From Symbiodinium natans (Eukaryota; Sar; Dinophyceae; Suessiales; Symbiodiniaceae), in contig CAJNDS010002646.1 in the NCBI GenBank assembly GCA_905221605.1, forward strand, positions 535,001 through 599,000: a stretch of DNA of 64,000 nt. Reading direction: 5' to 3'. The position numbers were made by a program, and so were the translations under genes. This document shows positions 32,156-43,377 of this stretch, piece by piece (position 1 is the stretch's first letter; each line of letters starts with the position of its first letter). The notes beneath the pieces are model-generated. The model did not search any database. It saw only the letters and a list, made by a program, of their open reading frames with translations, and was not told the DNA's origin.

Positions 32156-32339
32156 GCCCTACTATTTGGGGTACCCAAACAGGGAGCACAATTTTGAGAA
32201 CTGACCATGCAACCTCACTGAAACCCTCCACCGGAAACCCTAAGCCTGACATGACCCTAAACCCTAAACCCTACACCCTACACCCTAAACCCTAAACCCT
32301 AAACCCTAAACCCTAAACCCTAACTCCGCCATGCCTGAG

Positions 32340-32414
32340 CTTGCGACAGGCTGGCGCCAAGGCTGGGCAGAAATCGGGTTGATGGACCTCATCTTACCAA
32401 GTCCCTTGTTTTGG
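32340..32414 (+). CDS. Candidate exon, unidentified
   Basis: CCTGAG acceptor, 25 codons in phase 0 (LATGWRQGWAEIGLMDLILP then SPLFW), and a GTTAAG donor. A likely terminal exon on the same strand at about 33452-33493, after TTCAG, ends KPSGKKRRVHLAWA plus stop. The link between the two is a guess. Confidence 0.45.
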
Positions 32415-32689
32415 GTTAAGGTTTAGGGTTTAGGGCTTAGGGCTTAGGGCTTAGGGCTTAGGGCTTAGGGTTTAGGGTTTAGGGTTTAGGGTTTAGGGCT
32501 TAGGGCTTAGGGTTTAGGGTTTAGGGTTTAGGGTTTAGGGTTTAGGGTTTAGGGTTTAGGGTCTAGGGTCTTTGGGTTTAGGGCTTAGGGTCTAGGGTCT
32601 TAGGGTTTGGGGTCCCTAAACCCTATACCTTCAAGCGGGTGTGACGTGCGGTGTTCAGATTTCCCGGGCGAAGCCTTAGCCCTGCACCC

Positions 32690-32808
32690 TGGGATGTTCC
32701 TCCTTATACGAGCAGTCCTTAAAAGGGATTAGGGTTTAGGGTTTAGGGTTTAGGGTTTAGGGTTTAGGGTTTAGGGTTTAGGGTATAGTACCCCCTATAT
32801 CCCCCTTA
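32690..32808. mobile_element. MITE family 1 copy split by a TTTAGGG array
   Basis: The left part, TGGGATGTTCCTCCTTATAC to AAAAGGGATTA (32690-32731), is followed by seven to eight TTTAGGG units. The MITE interior then resumes as TATAGTACCCCCTATATC at 32784. In the 44186 copy the two parts are adjacent (AGGGATTATAGCACCCCC). The right half of the MITE is missing. Confidence 0.7.
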
Positions 32809-32998
32809 GGGTTTAGGGTTCAGGGTTCAGGGTTTAGGGTTTAGGGTTTAGGGTTTAGGGTTTAGGGTTTAGGGTTTAGGGTTTAGGGGTAGGCGAAAGG
32901 GTTTAAGGTTTAGGGTTTAGGGGTAGGCGAAAGGGTTTAAGGTTTAGCGTTTAGGGTTTAGGGGTCTGGGCAGGGGTGGGGTGTGCGCTAGCGCTCAC

Positions 32999-33057
32999 CC
33001 TTGAATGTTCAAACACACTCCGGCGGTTGATCGAAATGACGAGCCCTGTCTGGGCTT
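32999..33057 (-). CDS. Candidate exon, unidentified
   Basis: AAAGCAG acceptor, then AQTGLVISINRRSVFEHSR and a GTGAGC donor. The preceding minus island, at about 33228-33173 (AEMGVDIMPLWVPVWHPEQQ), has an AG acceptor but no clear donor. No family is recognised. Confidence 0.45.
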
Positions 33058-33873
33058 CTGCTTTAAGCCTAAACCCTAAACCCTAAACCCTAAACCCTAA
33101 ACCCTAAACCCTAAACCCTAAACCCTAAACCCTAAACCCTAAACCCTAAACCCTCAACCCTAAACCCCTGTTGTTCAGGATGCCAAACAGGGACCCATAA
33201 CGGCATGATATCAACTCCCATCTCGGCCCTTCAGCCTCACCGATCATGGTCCCACAGCTGCCTAAACCTCCCTAAACCCCAAACCCCAAACCCCAAACCC
33301 CAAACCCCAAACCCCAAACCCCAAACCCCAAACCCCAAACCCTAAACCCTAAACCCTAAACCCTAAACCCTAAACCCTAAACCCTAAACCCTAAACCCTA
33401 AACCTACCTAAACCCTAAACCCTAAAGCCTGTGAGCCAAAGGGCTCGCTATTCAGAAGCCCAGCGGGAAGAAGCGTCGTGTGCACTTGGCCTGGGCGTAG
33501 GGTGGGGCCTTCGGGCTAGGGCGCTCTAGGGTTTAGGGTTTAGGTTTTAGGGTTTAGGGTTTAGGGTTTAGGGTTTAGGGTTTAGGGTTTAGGGCTTAGG
33601 GTTTAGGGCTTAGGGCTTAGGGCTTAGGGACTAATGTTAAAGTCTAACAGCCATTTAGGGTTTAGAGCTTGGTGTTTAGGGAGCTGGGGGGTCGTGCCCC
33701 TAGACCCTAAATGCTAAATCCTAAACCCTAAACCCTAAACCCTAAACCCTAAACCCTAAACCCTAAACCCTAAACCCTAAACCCTAAACCCTAAACCCTA
33801 AACCCAAACCCTGAACCCTAAGCCCCAACCCTGAACCCTAGATAGGGTCCCTTTAGGGCTGTGGATGTCTCAG

Positions 33874-33933
33874 TTGTGGGCTTCCCGACTGGTTGTTCGC
33901 AAGGAACTGCTCCAACACCTCGAAGACATGGGC
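33874..33933 (+). CDS. Candidate exon with canonical borders
   Basis: GTCTCAG acceptor and GTAAGG donor bound 20 phase-0 codons (LWASRLVVRKELLQHLEDMG). An ATG lies nine bases upstream in frame, so it could also be a first exon. The opposite strand is open as well (VLEQFLANNQSGSPQLRH) but has weaker borders. Confidence 0.4.
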
Positions 33934-34330
33934 GTAAGGTTTAGGGTTTAGGGCTTAGGGCGTAGGGCTTAGGGCTTAGGGCTTAGGGCTTAGGGCTTAG
34001 GGCTTAGGGCTTCGGGGTTAGGGCTTCGGGGTTCGGGCTTAGGGTTAGGGTTTAGGGTTTAGGGTCTAGAGGGTCACTGTTCCAGACTTAGAAAAAAACC
34101 CACCCGCCCAAAGAATCCCATAACATTGAAAAAATACAAGGTTTTCATCCTACCCCCAGAGAGTTTGACCCTCCTAAACCCTGAAGCCCTAGACCCTGAA
34201 GCCCTAAACCCTGGAGGCCTAAACCCTGAACCCTGAAGCCGTAACCCTAAACCCTAAACCCTAAACCCTAAACCCTAAACCCTAAACCCTGAAGCCCTAA
34301 ACCCTGACCTGGAGCGCACCCAGGGGGGCT

Positions 34331-34597
34331 GGGTCAGATTGACCGAGTAGATTGACCGAAAAATCGCCAACATTGGGGTCTTGACGGAAAAGTCGCCAAC
34401 ATTGGGGTCAGATTGACCGAAAAGTCGCCAACATTGGGGTCAGATTGACCGAAAAGTCGCCAACATTGGGGTCAGATTGGCCGAAAAGTCACGAACATTG
34501 GGGTCAGATTGGCCGAAAAGTCACGAACATTGGGGTCAGATTGACCGAAAAGTCGCCAACATTGGGGGTCAGATTGACCGAAAAGTCACCAACATTA
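34331..34597. repeat. 31-bp tandem repeat, about nine units
   Basis: Unit GGGTCAGATTGACCGAAAAG followed by TCGCCAACATT, with variants GGCCG and TCACGAACATT. One unit has an extra G. Unrelated to the telomere unit. There are no spacers, so it is not a CRISPR array. Confidence 0.95.
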
Positions 34598-34655
34598 AAA
34601 CATATATGTGATAGAGAGGGTTTAGGGTTTAGGGTTTAGGGTTCAGGGTTTAGGG

Positions 34656-34761
34656 GGAGGATCCAACAATTAGATCCCCTTAAGGGCTCCTAAACATGAC
34701 CCAATAGTAGTACAGGGTACTATTTGGGGGCTCTTTTGTTGGATCCTCCCAGGGGTCTGGG
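34656..34761. mobile_element. MITE family 2, copy 2
   Basis: GGAGGATCCAACAATTAGAT at the left and TTGGATCCTCCCAGGGGTCT at the right. Interior AGTAGTACAGGGTACTATT is a near-palindrome. Confidence 0.75.
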
Positions 34762-35000
34762 TTTGAGTGTGGGCTTTCGGCCTCAGGGTCTTCTTTAAGG
34801 TTTCGTGTTTAATCAGCTTTAGGGTTAGGGATTTAGTGTTCCGGGCTTGGGGTTGGGGGTGAGGGCTGCGAGCTTAGACCTCGGGATTCAGGGTTTGTGG
34901 TCCCCGTTTTCGCATGTTTTGGCACACAAGAACTCTCAGGAAGATGCGATCATCGAGACCCAAAGACGGGTATAGAAGCAAGCCGAGGGGTAGGCCCATA

Positions 35001-35079
35001 CCCAGACCCCTGGCAAAAACCCAAAAAGTAGAACACCCCAAATAGCACCCTATGCTACTATTGGGTCATTAGGGGATCC
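35001..35079. mobile_element. MITE family 2, copy 3 (inverted, shortened)
   Basis: CCCAGACCCCTGGC at the left, then CAAATAGCACCCTATGCTAC and CTATTGGGTCATTAGGGGAT, the reverse complement of the copy 300 bp upstream. Together they form a large inverted pair. Confidence 0.7.
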
Positions 35080-35244
35080 ACCTTTAGGCTCAGGGCACGA
35101 CGACTCGTACTACCAGTACTGTTCTAGACCCAAGAGCAACCTATATAGGAATAACAAAGGGTATCCGTTTTGGCTTGAAGGGGCTGATAAGGGAACCCAC
35201 CCCCCAAGAAAGGGAAAACATGGGCCTACTCTGGTGCTACAAGC

Positions 35245-35335
35245 TGGGATGTTGCCCCTTCTACTAACAGTCCTTAACAGAAAATATTGTACCCCTATTA
35301 TCTGAGGACTGTTCGTATAAGGGTGAACATGCCAA
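35245..35335. mobile_element. MITE family 1, copy 4
   Basis: TGGGATGTTGCCCCTTCTAC to GTATAAGGGTGAACATGCCA. About 91 bp with a diverged right end. Confidence 0.7.
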
Positions 35336-36309
35336 ACTACAAGTACTACTGCGCATTTAGGGTTACATCCCCTAAACCCTAAACCCTAAACCCTTTCGGG
35401 TTACATCGTCGGGGCCTCCTGCTCGTTTCGGTGTTTGCTGCGGTCGAGCTCCTGGCCCGTTAAGGCTCCAAGGAGCCTTCGGGTTTCGGGTTTAGGGTTT
35501 AGGGTTTCGGGTTTCGGGTTTAGGGTTTAGGGTTTAGGGTTTAGGGTTAAGGGTTTAGGCCTTCGAGTTTTGGGGATTTGGGGTGGCTGGGGCATTCAGG
35601 CTTTTGGGGTTCGGGTTGAGGGAGATCAGGGTTTAGAGAGTTTGGGGTTGAAAGGCTATGTCGTTGTGGGTCCTGTGTGCTGGGCGGGCGCGTCTCGGGG
35701 GCTGATGGCCCGGAACATCCTACAGTTGAGGCTTAACAGGGATTGTAGGGCCTATACCCTTGCGGGGCTTAGAATGTAGGGTTTCTGGCGCTAGGGTTTT
35801 AAGCTGAGCGTTTAGAATTTTGGGTTTGTTGGGGTTTGCTTGTTGGTCAAAAAAAAAGTTGCTATCCCTAAGCCCGAAACCCTAAACGCCTGAACTTCCC
35901 TCTCCTACCCACCCACCTGCGCAGCGAAAAAAAACTAATTACAAATCACAATGCAAAAAATGAGCGAACAAGAACCAGATATCTTGCTATCTTCCGAAGA
36001 AACCAAAGCTGAGACTTTGGCGGGTTCGGAGTTCAGGATTTAGGGTAGTTGCTTTAACTAGCCCAGGACGATTTAGGGTGATTCAGGGTTTAGGGGCTAG
36101 GGTTTCGGGTTTAGGGTTTATGGTTTATGGTTTAGGGTTTAGGGTTTAGGGTTTAGGGTTTAGGGTTTAGGGTTTAGGGTTTAGGGTTTAGGGTTTAGGG
36201 TTTAGGGTTTAGGGTTTAGGGTTTAGGGTTTAGGGTTTAGGGTTTAGGGCTAGGGTTTAGGCGTGTCGCGGCAGCCTTCCACCAGGTCTCAAGGAGCTTC
36301 AGGGTCCAG

Positions 36310-36377
36310 GGATGCCGCCGCCTGCATACTTTCCCACCCAGGCGTCTACTGGGAGGAATGGAACTCGCGCAACCTGG
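36310..36377 (+). CDS. Candidate exon, unidentified
   Basis: GGTCCAG acceptor, 22 codons (DAAACILSHPGVYWEEWNSR then NL), GA donor (GAGCCC). The HPGVYWEEWNSRNL stretch looks like genuine protein and has no low-complexity bias. No family is recognised. Confidence 0.45.
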
Positions 36378-36539
36378 GAGCCCAAAAGTGGTTTAGGGTT
36401 TAGGGTTTAGGGTTTAGGGTTTAGAGTTTAGGGTTTAGGGTTTAGAGTTTAGGGTTTAGGGTTTAGGGTTTAGGGTTTAGGGTTTAGGGTTTAGGGTTTT
36501 AGGGTTTTAGGGTTTAGGGTTTTAGGGTTTAAGGTTGGG

Positions 36540-37940
36540 AACCCAAAGAATCGAAGAAAGAAAGTACAAGTATAAGGAAGGATTTTACCATACCCCTTAG
36601 TTTCTTTGGAAGGGGTGTGTTTACGGGGTATGTTGAGTACTTCTTAGACCGATAGAGAAAACATGTGTCTACCTCTACTCAAACCAGGCGAACATGTGGG
36701 TTACAGCCGCAAGTGAACATAAAGTCAGCTGGACTCCGCGAACCCTGCAAATCCCGTAGCCAAATCCCATAACCACATCAGCACTCTCCCTAAACCCTAA
36801 ACCCTGAACCCTGGACTCTGAACCCTGAACCCTAAACCCTACCCCCAAAAACTTTGGATCAGGCTTCTTGTGAGGGCGGTTTTATGGTTCGGGCTTTAGG
36901 ATTGAGGTTCGAACCCCAACTGTCCCTGAAGCCGGCTATGAACTGAAGGGTTGCAGGGTGAAGGGTTTGGGAGTTAGGGTTTGGGGTTTGGGGTTTAGGG
37001 CCTGGGGTTTAGGGTTGAGGGTTTGGGGCTTGGGGCTTAGGGTTGAAGACCCCAAACCCTAAACCTTTGGGGTCTGGGGTCACTGAAGGGTTTCGAGGGC
37101 TGGTTATAGGGGGGGGGGGGGGGTCCATGGGGGGTAGGTACCTAAAAACCTCAGGGAAGCGAAGGGAGCCTTACGGAGTAGTGGGAAGTGTTAGGGTTAC
37201 ATACCCCCCTTGAACCCCACTCCCTGAAGAACCCAAACCGGCAGGAAGAACAAGGGGGGGAAGGCATCCCTAAGCCCTATTCGTCCTAAGCCCTAAACCC
37301 CTAAATCCTACACCCCCTTTGAACACCCCTTTGAACCCCCCTCTCTTACGAACCTGCCCTCCCTTAAGAACCCTGAACCCTGAACCCTGAACCCTAAGCC
37401 CTAAGCCCTAAACCCTAAACCCTAAACCCTAAACCCCCCTCCCTTAAGAACCCTCGAAGCTGGGCGTCCGGCCACAAGCCGGTTCCCATGTTGCTCAACC
37501 GGGAGCTGCCGGCAAAGCCCGTCCTCGGACCCCGACCCCGAGTTTAGGGTTTAGGGTTTAGGGTTTAGGGTTTAGGGTTCAGGGTTTAGGGTTTCGGGTT
37601 TAGGGTTTAGGCATTCAGGGTTTTAGGGATTCAGGGGTTCAGGGGTTCTAGGGATTTGGGGTTTTTGGGCTTTTGGGGCCTTAGAGTTGAGGGTCTTTTG
37701 GGGACTCAGGGGTTCAGGGCTGAAGGGTTTCAGGGCTGCGGGCTTTGGGATTGAGGGCTTCAAAGGCCTTACGGTTTGGGGCACTTCAAAACTGAAGAAC
37801 CGCAAACTCCGGATTCCAAACCCTGCACCCTGGAAGCCCGAGACCCGCAGCACCAACTCGGGTTCGCAGGACTTCCGGTCAGCGACCCTCCAACCCTCAC
37901 TAGAGGCTACAAGACTGAAACCTCCAAAACCCCTCAAACC
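36540..37940. other. Repeats and small element remnants
   Basis: Around 36555-36665 there is an imperfect inverted block (TTTTACCATACCCCTTAG against GGGGTATG), echoed at about 62990-63090. A G run lies at 37107-37123, a GGTTACAT-type element at 37125-37205, then telomere-like variants. ORFs at 37623-37944 on both strands span repeat variants and are not called. Confidence 0.45.
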
Positions 37941-37950
37941 CTAAACCAAA

Positions 37951-38062
<112 letters not shown>

Positions 38063-38784
38063 ACCTAAACCCCCTAAGATGCCGCAACAACCCAAGACCC
38101 CCGAAGACCTCTAAAGCACCCCCAGAAACCCCAAAGCCCCTTCAAGCCCCTCCCAAAAAACAAGTCTACAACAAAACCCTAAACCCCCCCCCAAACAAAA
38201 CAAAAAAAAACTGTACACAAAAAAACTCAGCCGCGTAAAACCCAGGAAAATTCTTATACAAAAGGCTCGAAGAAAACCCTGAAGAAAACCCTGCGAGCAG
38301 AAACAAACAACCCGTGCTTCCCGGCTCATCCCGGCTGAGCAGCGCCCGCGTCTCCTTTCGGAGGTTTAGGGCGTTGGGGGCTTAGGGCTTGGGGTTTAGG
38401 GTTTAGGGCTTGGGGTTTAGGGTTTAGGGCTTGGGATTTAGGGTTTAGGGTTTGGGGTTTTAGGGTTTGGGGTTTGGGGTTTGGGGTTTAGGGTTTAGGG
38501 TTTGGGGTTTAGGGTTCAGGGCCTCAGGGCTTATAGGGTTTTGAGGTTGAGTGGGTTTCCGGGTCTTCGGGGCTTGCGAGGCTTCGGGGTTCGGGCTTTC
38601 GGGGTTTAGGGTTTGGGGGACCCTAACCTAAACCCTAAACCCTAAACCAACCCTAAACCCTAAACCCTAAACCCTAAACCCTAAACCCTAAACCCAGGCG
38701 TTAGGCGCGTTAGGGCTGAAGGGGCTCAAGAGCTCCTTACGGGCTTGGAGGGGTTTCAGCGGCTTGAGGGGCTACCTCTTCCCT

Positions 38785-38881
38785 CTGGCTCTTATTAATA
38801 AGGAATTAGGGAATTGGGCATCTTATATCCTCCAATGCATACCCTCCAAGGGATAATATAGGGTCCTCATTCTCTTGCGTA
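38785..38881. mobile_element. MITE family 3, copy 2
   Basis: CTGGCTCTTATTAATAAGGA at the left, then AATTAGGGAATTGGGC, CCCTCCAAGGGATAATATAG and GGTCCTCATTC, parallel to the copy at 25739. The right terminal repeat is diverged. Confidence 0.55.
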
Positions 38882-38912
38882 CTCAGCGCTCCCGTCATCA
38901 CACGCAGCCGTC

Positions 38913-39041
38913 TCAAGCGCAGCTCACGCGCAGCCGTCTTTCAAGATGAGCCGTGCGCCAAGCGTGATGGCAACGGCAGTAGGAGTGCATCCCCTCCTCA
39001 TTCTTGCGGAAGACCACCGGATGCAAAAGCAGGCGTTTTTG
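38913..39041 (-). CDS. Candidate terminal exon, Cys/His-rich
   Basis: TACGCCAG acceptor, then 42 codons and TGA at 38915-38913: QKRLLLHPVVFRKNEEGMHS followed by YCRCHHAWRTAHLERRL. The overlapping plus-strand ORF from an ATG (MSRAPSVMATAVGVHPLL...) is also open for 50 codons, so the strand is not certain. No family is recognised; the CxCHH cluster could bind metal. Confidence 0.4.
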   Translation of the reverse strand, partial: QKRLLLHPVVFRKNEEGMHSYCRCHHAWRTAHLERRLRVSCA

Positions 39042-40000
39042 CTGGCGTACGCAAGCGCCTCATCCAGCAGCGTGGTATGGATGAATGCTGCTTTCTAGGC
39101 TTGTGGGCGTTGGACAGGGCTTTGGGCTTCAATCCCCTACTCAGGGTCTTCAAGCCAAAGCCCCAAACCCCTGAACAGCCTAAAACCCTAAACCGGCAGC
39201 TAAGCCGAAGCCGAAACCCTGAACGAAAGAGTCCCTAACGCCTACACCCCAAACCCTAAAGCCCAAACCCTAAACCCTAAACCCCAAGGGGCTAGAGCCC
39301 CGTTTCGCCGAAGGAAATCGAAGACCAGGAGGAAAAGGAGGGGTTTGGGTTTAGGGCTTGTAGGGTTTAGGGTTTAGGGTTTAGGGTTTAGGGTTTAGGG
39401 TTTAGGGTTTAGGGTTTAGGGTTGCGGTTTTTCGGGATTGGGGTTTGGGGTTTAAGGGTTTAGGGTTTAGGGGTTCAGGGTTAAGGGTTTGAGGGGTTTG
39501 GGATATTTGAGTTGAGTGGTGTAAGGGTTTAGGGCCTCAAGACGTAAAGGTGTCGGGTTTTAGTGTTAAAGGGTTTAGCGTCTGCCAGAACACTCAAAAT
39601 ATCCTGATCTCCAAGTTCGGTCCCCTGAAAGAACAGACAAATATTTAGGGCTTCGGTTCTTAAGGGACCCTGAGCCCTAAACCCTAAACCCTAAACCCTA
39701 AACCCTAAACCCTAAACCCTAAGCACAGCCTTGCCCTTGAGGGCCTTTCCGGCGTGGCGTTGGAGGGTGGCGCCCAGCGCCTCAGCCCCCCCCACACACG
39801 AGGCATCCGGGGACCGAAGGTGCCGGTTTTGGGGTTTAGGGTTTAGGGTTTGGGGTTTAGGGTTTGGAGTTTTGGGTTTTAGGGTTTTAGGGTTTGGGGT
39901 TTAGGGTTTGGGGTGGTGGGTTATGGGGATTTAGGGTTTTAGGGTACAGGGCTCAGCACGTGGTAGGAAGGGTTTAGGGTTCTTTCGTTGTAGGGCCTAG

Positions 40001-40048
40001 GGTTGCGAAATCGACTGGGGCTTCCAAAAGGACCACGAACGCGCAAGG
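40001..40048 (+). CDS. Candidate exon, unidentified
   Basis: GGCCTAG acceptor, 16 phase-0 codons (GCEIDWGFQKDHERAR), GC donor (GCTGCAG). Charged and not repeat-derived. On the other strand, an island at 40417-40331 after GAAG is open to a stop (VAFLGKGPPSSKFEG...); all three of its frames are open, so it is not called. Confidence 0.35.
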
Positions 40049-40587
40049 GCTGCAGTCGTGCTTAGGGGTTTAGGGTTTTAGGGTTTAGGGTTTAGGGTTT
40101 AGGGTTTAGGGTTTAGGGTTTAGGGTTTAGGGTTTCGGGTTTGCAGCCCCTGAATTCTAAATCCTACCCCAAGCGGCAGACTGAAAAAACAAAAACTCTA
40201 AACCTCCTGGACCCTAAACACCGAGACTTCGGGCTTGTGTGACTGTTAGTAACCCTAAACCCCAAACCCTCAACCCTAAACCCTAAAAAATCCCAAACCC
40301 AGGGTTTAGGGATGCTAGTAAGTTGAGCTTTCATTGCATCGCTGCGGGAAGAGGTCGCTCCACGGCAGGATCCCCTTCGAACTTGGATGATGGAGGTCCC
40401 TTGCCCAGAAAAGCGACCTTCGCCCTCAAACCCTGGGTTTGGGGTCTAGGGTTAGGGTTTAGGGTTTGGGGTTTAGGGTTTAGGGTTTAGGGTTTAACTA
40501 GGGTTTAGGGCTTAGGGCTTAGGGTTTAGGGTTTAGGGTTTAGGGTTTAGGGTTTAGGGCTTAGGGTTTAGGGTTTAGAAACCGGGC

Positions 40588-43377
40588 CTCGCGCGTCCTC
40601 GCCCGAGAAGTCCACCAGCACCGCGTCGCAGTCCAAGTGGAAGATCCAGTCCACCTCCTCTTCGACGCGTGTGTTTAGGGTTTAGGGTTTAGGGTTTAGG
40701 GCTTAGGGTTTAGGGGTTTCGGATTTAGGGTTTAGGGTCTAGGGATTAGAGTTTAGGGTTTAGGGTTTAGGGTTTAGGGGTTAGGGTTTAGCCCAAAACC
40801 CTACTACTACAGGGTCCTGAATAATTAGAATCGAGTTTTGGGGGGTTCTTATACTAGAATGTTAAGGGAAGGGGAATAATATTAGTAATGATTCCGTTCA
40901 GGCACCATAAAACAACAATGCGAACACATTGAATTTAAGGTTTAGGCTAGGTTTAACGGTCCAGGGTTTACGGTGGTATATATATATATATGTATATATA
41001 ATAAATACATATAGAGAGAGAGAGAGAGGGACAGAGAGAGAGAGAGAGTACTGTACGGTATAATAAGGATTAGGTAGATTTCAGTAGCGGAATAGAACAC
41101 GAACAAGCTGAGGTAGCCCTCTCGGTCCTCTAAGTAAACCCCAAACCCAACAACAAACGCACCAAAAATCACAGGAGGCTTTCGCTAACTTGGGGTGCCT
41201 TTGGGGATGGGATCTCTATTGTAGGATGTTCCGTATAAAGAAGTCCAAGATTCGGATCAACCCCCATGCCTTCCCAAAACCTTACGTAACCTTAACACGC
41301 AATCCCCAGGCTCTACTCTATACCCGATACCCTAAACACAAAACCCTAAACCCTAAACCCTAAACCCAAACTGAGCTAAGTGAACTACACAGCTCGCACC
41401 TCGGGGGCCTGGCGCATGACCTGCGGCCACGGACACGCAGCTGTGGGCGACTACAACCGGCAAACGGGGTTTTTTGGGTGTAGGGTTTATGGTTTACGGT
41501 TCAAAAATTTAGGCCTGAGGGTCGGTTTAGGATTCAGCTAGGATCCTCCTTGGCCACCCCCAAAAGTACCTCAAACTCCTGAGATGAGGTCCCAGTGATC
41601 CTGAGGCCCTCTTTTTGGCCCGCTTGCGGTTTAGGGATCGAATAGGGTCTAGGGTTTCGGGTTTCGGGTTTAGGGTTTGGGGTTTGGGGTTTGGGGTTTG
41701 GGGTTTGGGGTTTGGGGTTTGGGGTTTAGGGGATGCCTCTTATGCCCTGTCCTCCAGCACGGCCCGGATGTTGCCGCCACGCCAGAGGTCAGCGCGGTCA
41801 AGGTACTCCCCGGCAGTCAGAACATACCTTTCAGGGTTTGAGGTTTAGGGTTTAGGGGCTTTGTCTGTCAGCTACCCGAAACTCTAAACCCTGACCAGGC
41901 CCTAAACCCTAAGCCCTAAACCCCCAAACCCTACAAAGTACCAACCCTGCAAGGTTTGCAATTGAACCCTCATGGGACCTCCAAGTCCTTGTGAGCCGTG
42001 GGTTTCTCAAAGTCGGGGTTTAGTGTTTTGGTTTCAGGGTTTAGGGTATAATGTTTGGGGTTTAGGGTTTGAGGTTTAGGACGTGGGTTTCTCAACGTAG
42101 GGAGGGGTGGGGGGGTTCCGAAAAATTCGTACTGTAGGGTTTTTGGGGGTCTATGAGGGGTAGTCTTATTTAGGGATGAGAAAAACATGTCCGTGATTAC
42201 ATGAAAGGGGATCAATACTGGAGAAATAAGCATGTGCAGCGTTCCGCGAAACACCCGTTTGCAGTCTTCAGCCCCAAATGCTACACCCGACATACAAGGG
42301 CGCCCCCCTTGGTGGCCTGTGGCCGAGATTCTTGGCCCACTGGGCATTCACGGCGGCGGTATACCTGGAGCGGTCGCAAACACCCCTGAACCCTAAACCC
42401 TAAACCCTGAACCCTAAACCCTAAACCCTGAACCCTAAACCCTAAACCCTCCACCCTAAACCCCGAAGCCCGAAACCCTGAACCCTAATCATCCAACCTA
42501 CGGCTCCACACCCTAAGCCCAAAAACCCTAAAGCCTCGCGAACCCTACTTTAACCTCTAACCCCAAAAAAGGTCAACGCTTGTAAGGTTTTGGGTTTTTA
42601 GGGGTTTCCAGGGTTTATAGGATGTTTAATGCTTATGGTGTTTACATGGTTTCTAGGGTTTGGGGCATGAGAGAATCTTTCTTATCAACAGATCCAAGAA
42701 ACCCATGCAATGCCCTAGGCCCCCAGACTCAAGAACCCTATTAGGGTTTAGGGTTTAGCGTTTAGGGTGCAGGGTTTAGGGTTTAGGGTTTAGGGTTTAG
42801 GGTTTAGGGTTTAGGGTTTAGGGTTTAGGGTGCAGGGTTTTTCAAGGAGGCGCTGGCAGAAGGAGTCCCAGAGGTTCGGGGTGGCCAGCTGCATCACCAG
42901 GAGCCACGGTCCGCCCTGAGAGTGGTTGAGGGTGTTCAGGGTTTGCGGTTTAGGGTTTAGGGTTTAGCGTTTAGGGTTTAGGGTTTAGGGTTTAGGGTTT
43001 AGGGTTGAGATTCTGGGGTTTAGGGTTTAGGGGATAGGGATGGGGGGAGGGTTCAGGGTTGAGGGTTTTGGGGTTCAGGGTTCAGGATTTGGGGTGTGGG
43101 GTTCTTCTTCAAAGCCATAGAGCGCCGGAAAGGTGGCATGGACGGTCAAGGTTCGAGCAAAAACTGGGTAGCTGGGGGGTTGCAGGAGACTCTGCAGTTC
43201 TCTACCAGTCCAATGCCACCTGCGGCTCACCTGCAAAAACCCGCAATCACTACTATGATTATCAAGTGCAATAGAAAGTACTACTACGACGACGATTACT
43301 GCGCTAGTAATCATCATAGAAGTCATCGTAGATGTAGCAGCAGTAACAGTAACCATGGCAGAAGCGGCCGACCTCAT
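40588..43377 (-). CDS. Type II membrane glycosyltransferase, GT34-like (3' end not found)
   Basis: Exons (minus): 43377-43105, 42915-42854, 42364-42317, 41827-41746, 41420-41391, 40657-40588, all joined in phase (565 nt, 188 residues). Donors GA, GC, GC, GC, GT, GC. ATG at 43377 follows a CTAG acceptor. Residues about 21-38 form a hydrophobic signal anchor (ITSAVIVVVVVLSIAL), as in Golgi glycosyltransferases. Then come GGPWLLVMQLATPNLW, YTAAVNAQWAKNLGHRYVL, WRGGNIRAVLEDR and residues 168-181 DWIFHLDCDAVLVD. The order (opening strand, N-x-x-Y-A-type helix, W-x-K/G-x-x helix, W-hydrophobic-DxD) fits GMA12/MNN10/xylosyltransferase GT34 enzymes, where DxD (here D174, D176) binds the metal-nucleotide sugar. 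Donor sugar and acceptor cannot be told. The rest of the catalytic domain must lie on later exons not recognised. Introns hold telomere-like arrays. Confidence 0.65.
40976..41050. repeat. (TA)n followed by (GA)n
   Basis: TATATATA then ATAGAGAGAG and GAGAGAGAG. It lies within an intron of the glycosyltransferase-like gene. Confidence 0.9.

Noticed and set aside
34331-34597. CRISPR array
   Set aside because: Head-to-tail 31-bp units without spacers in eukaryotic DNA.
40331-40417. Terminal exon of the glycosyltransferase gene
   Set aside because: All three frames are open and none continues the GT34 pattern after the DxD motif.
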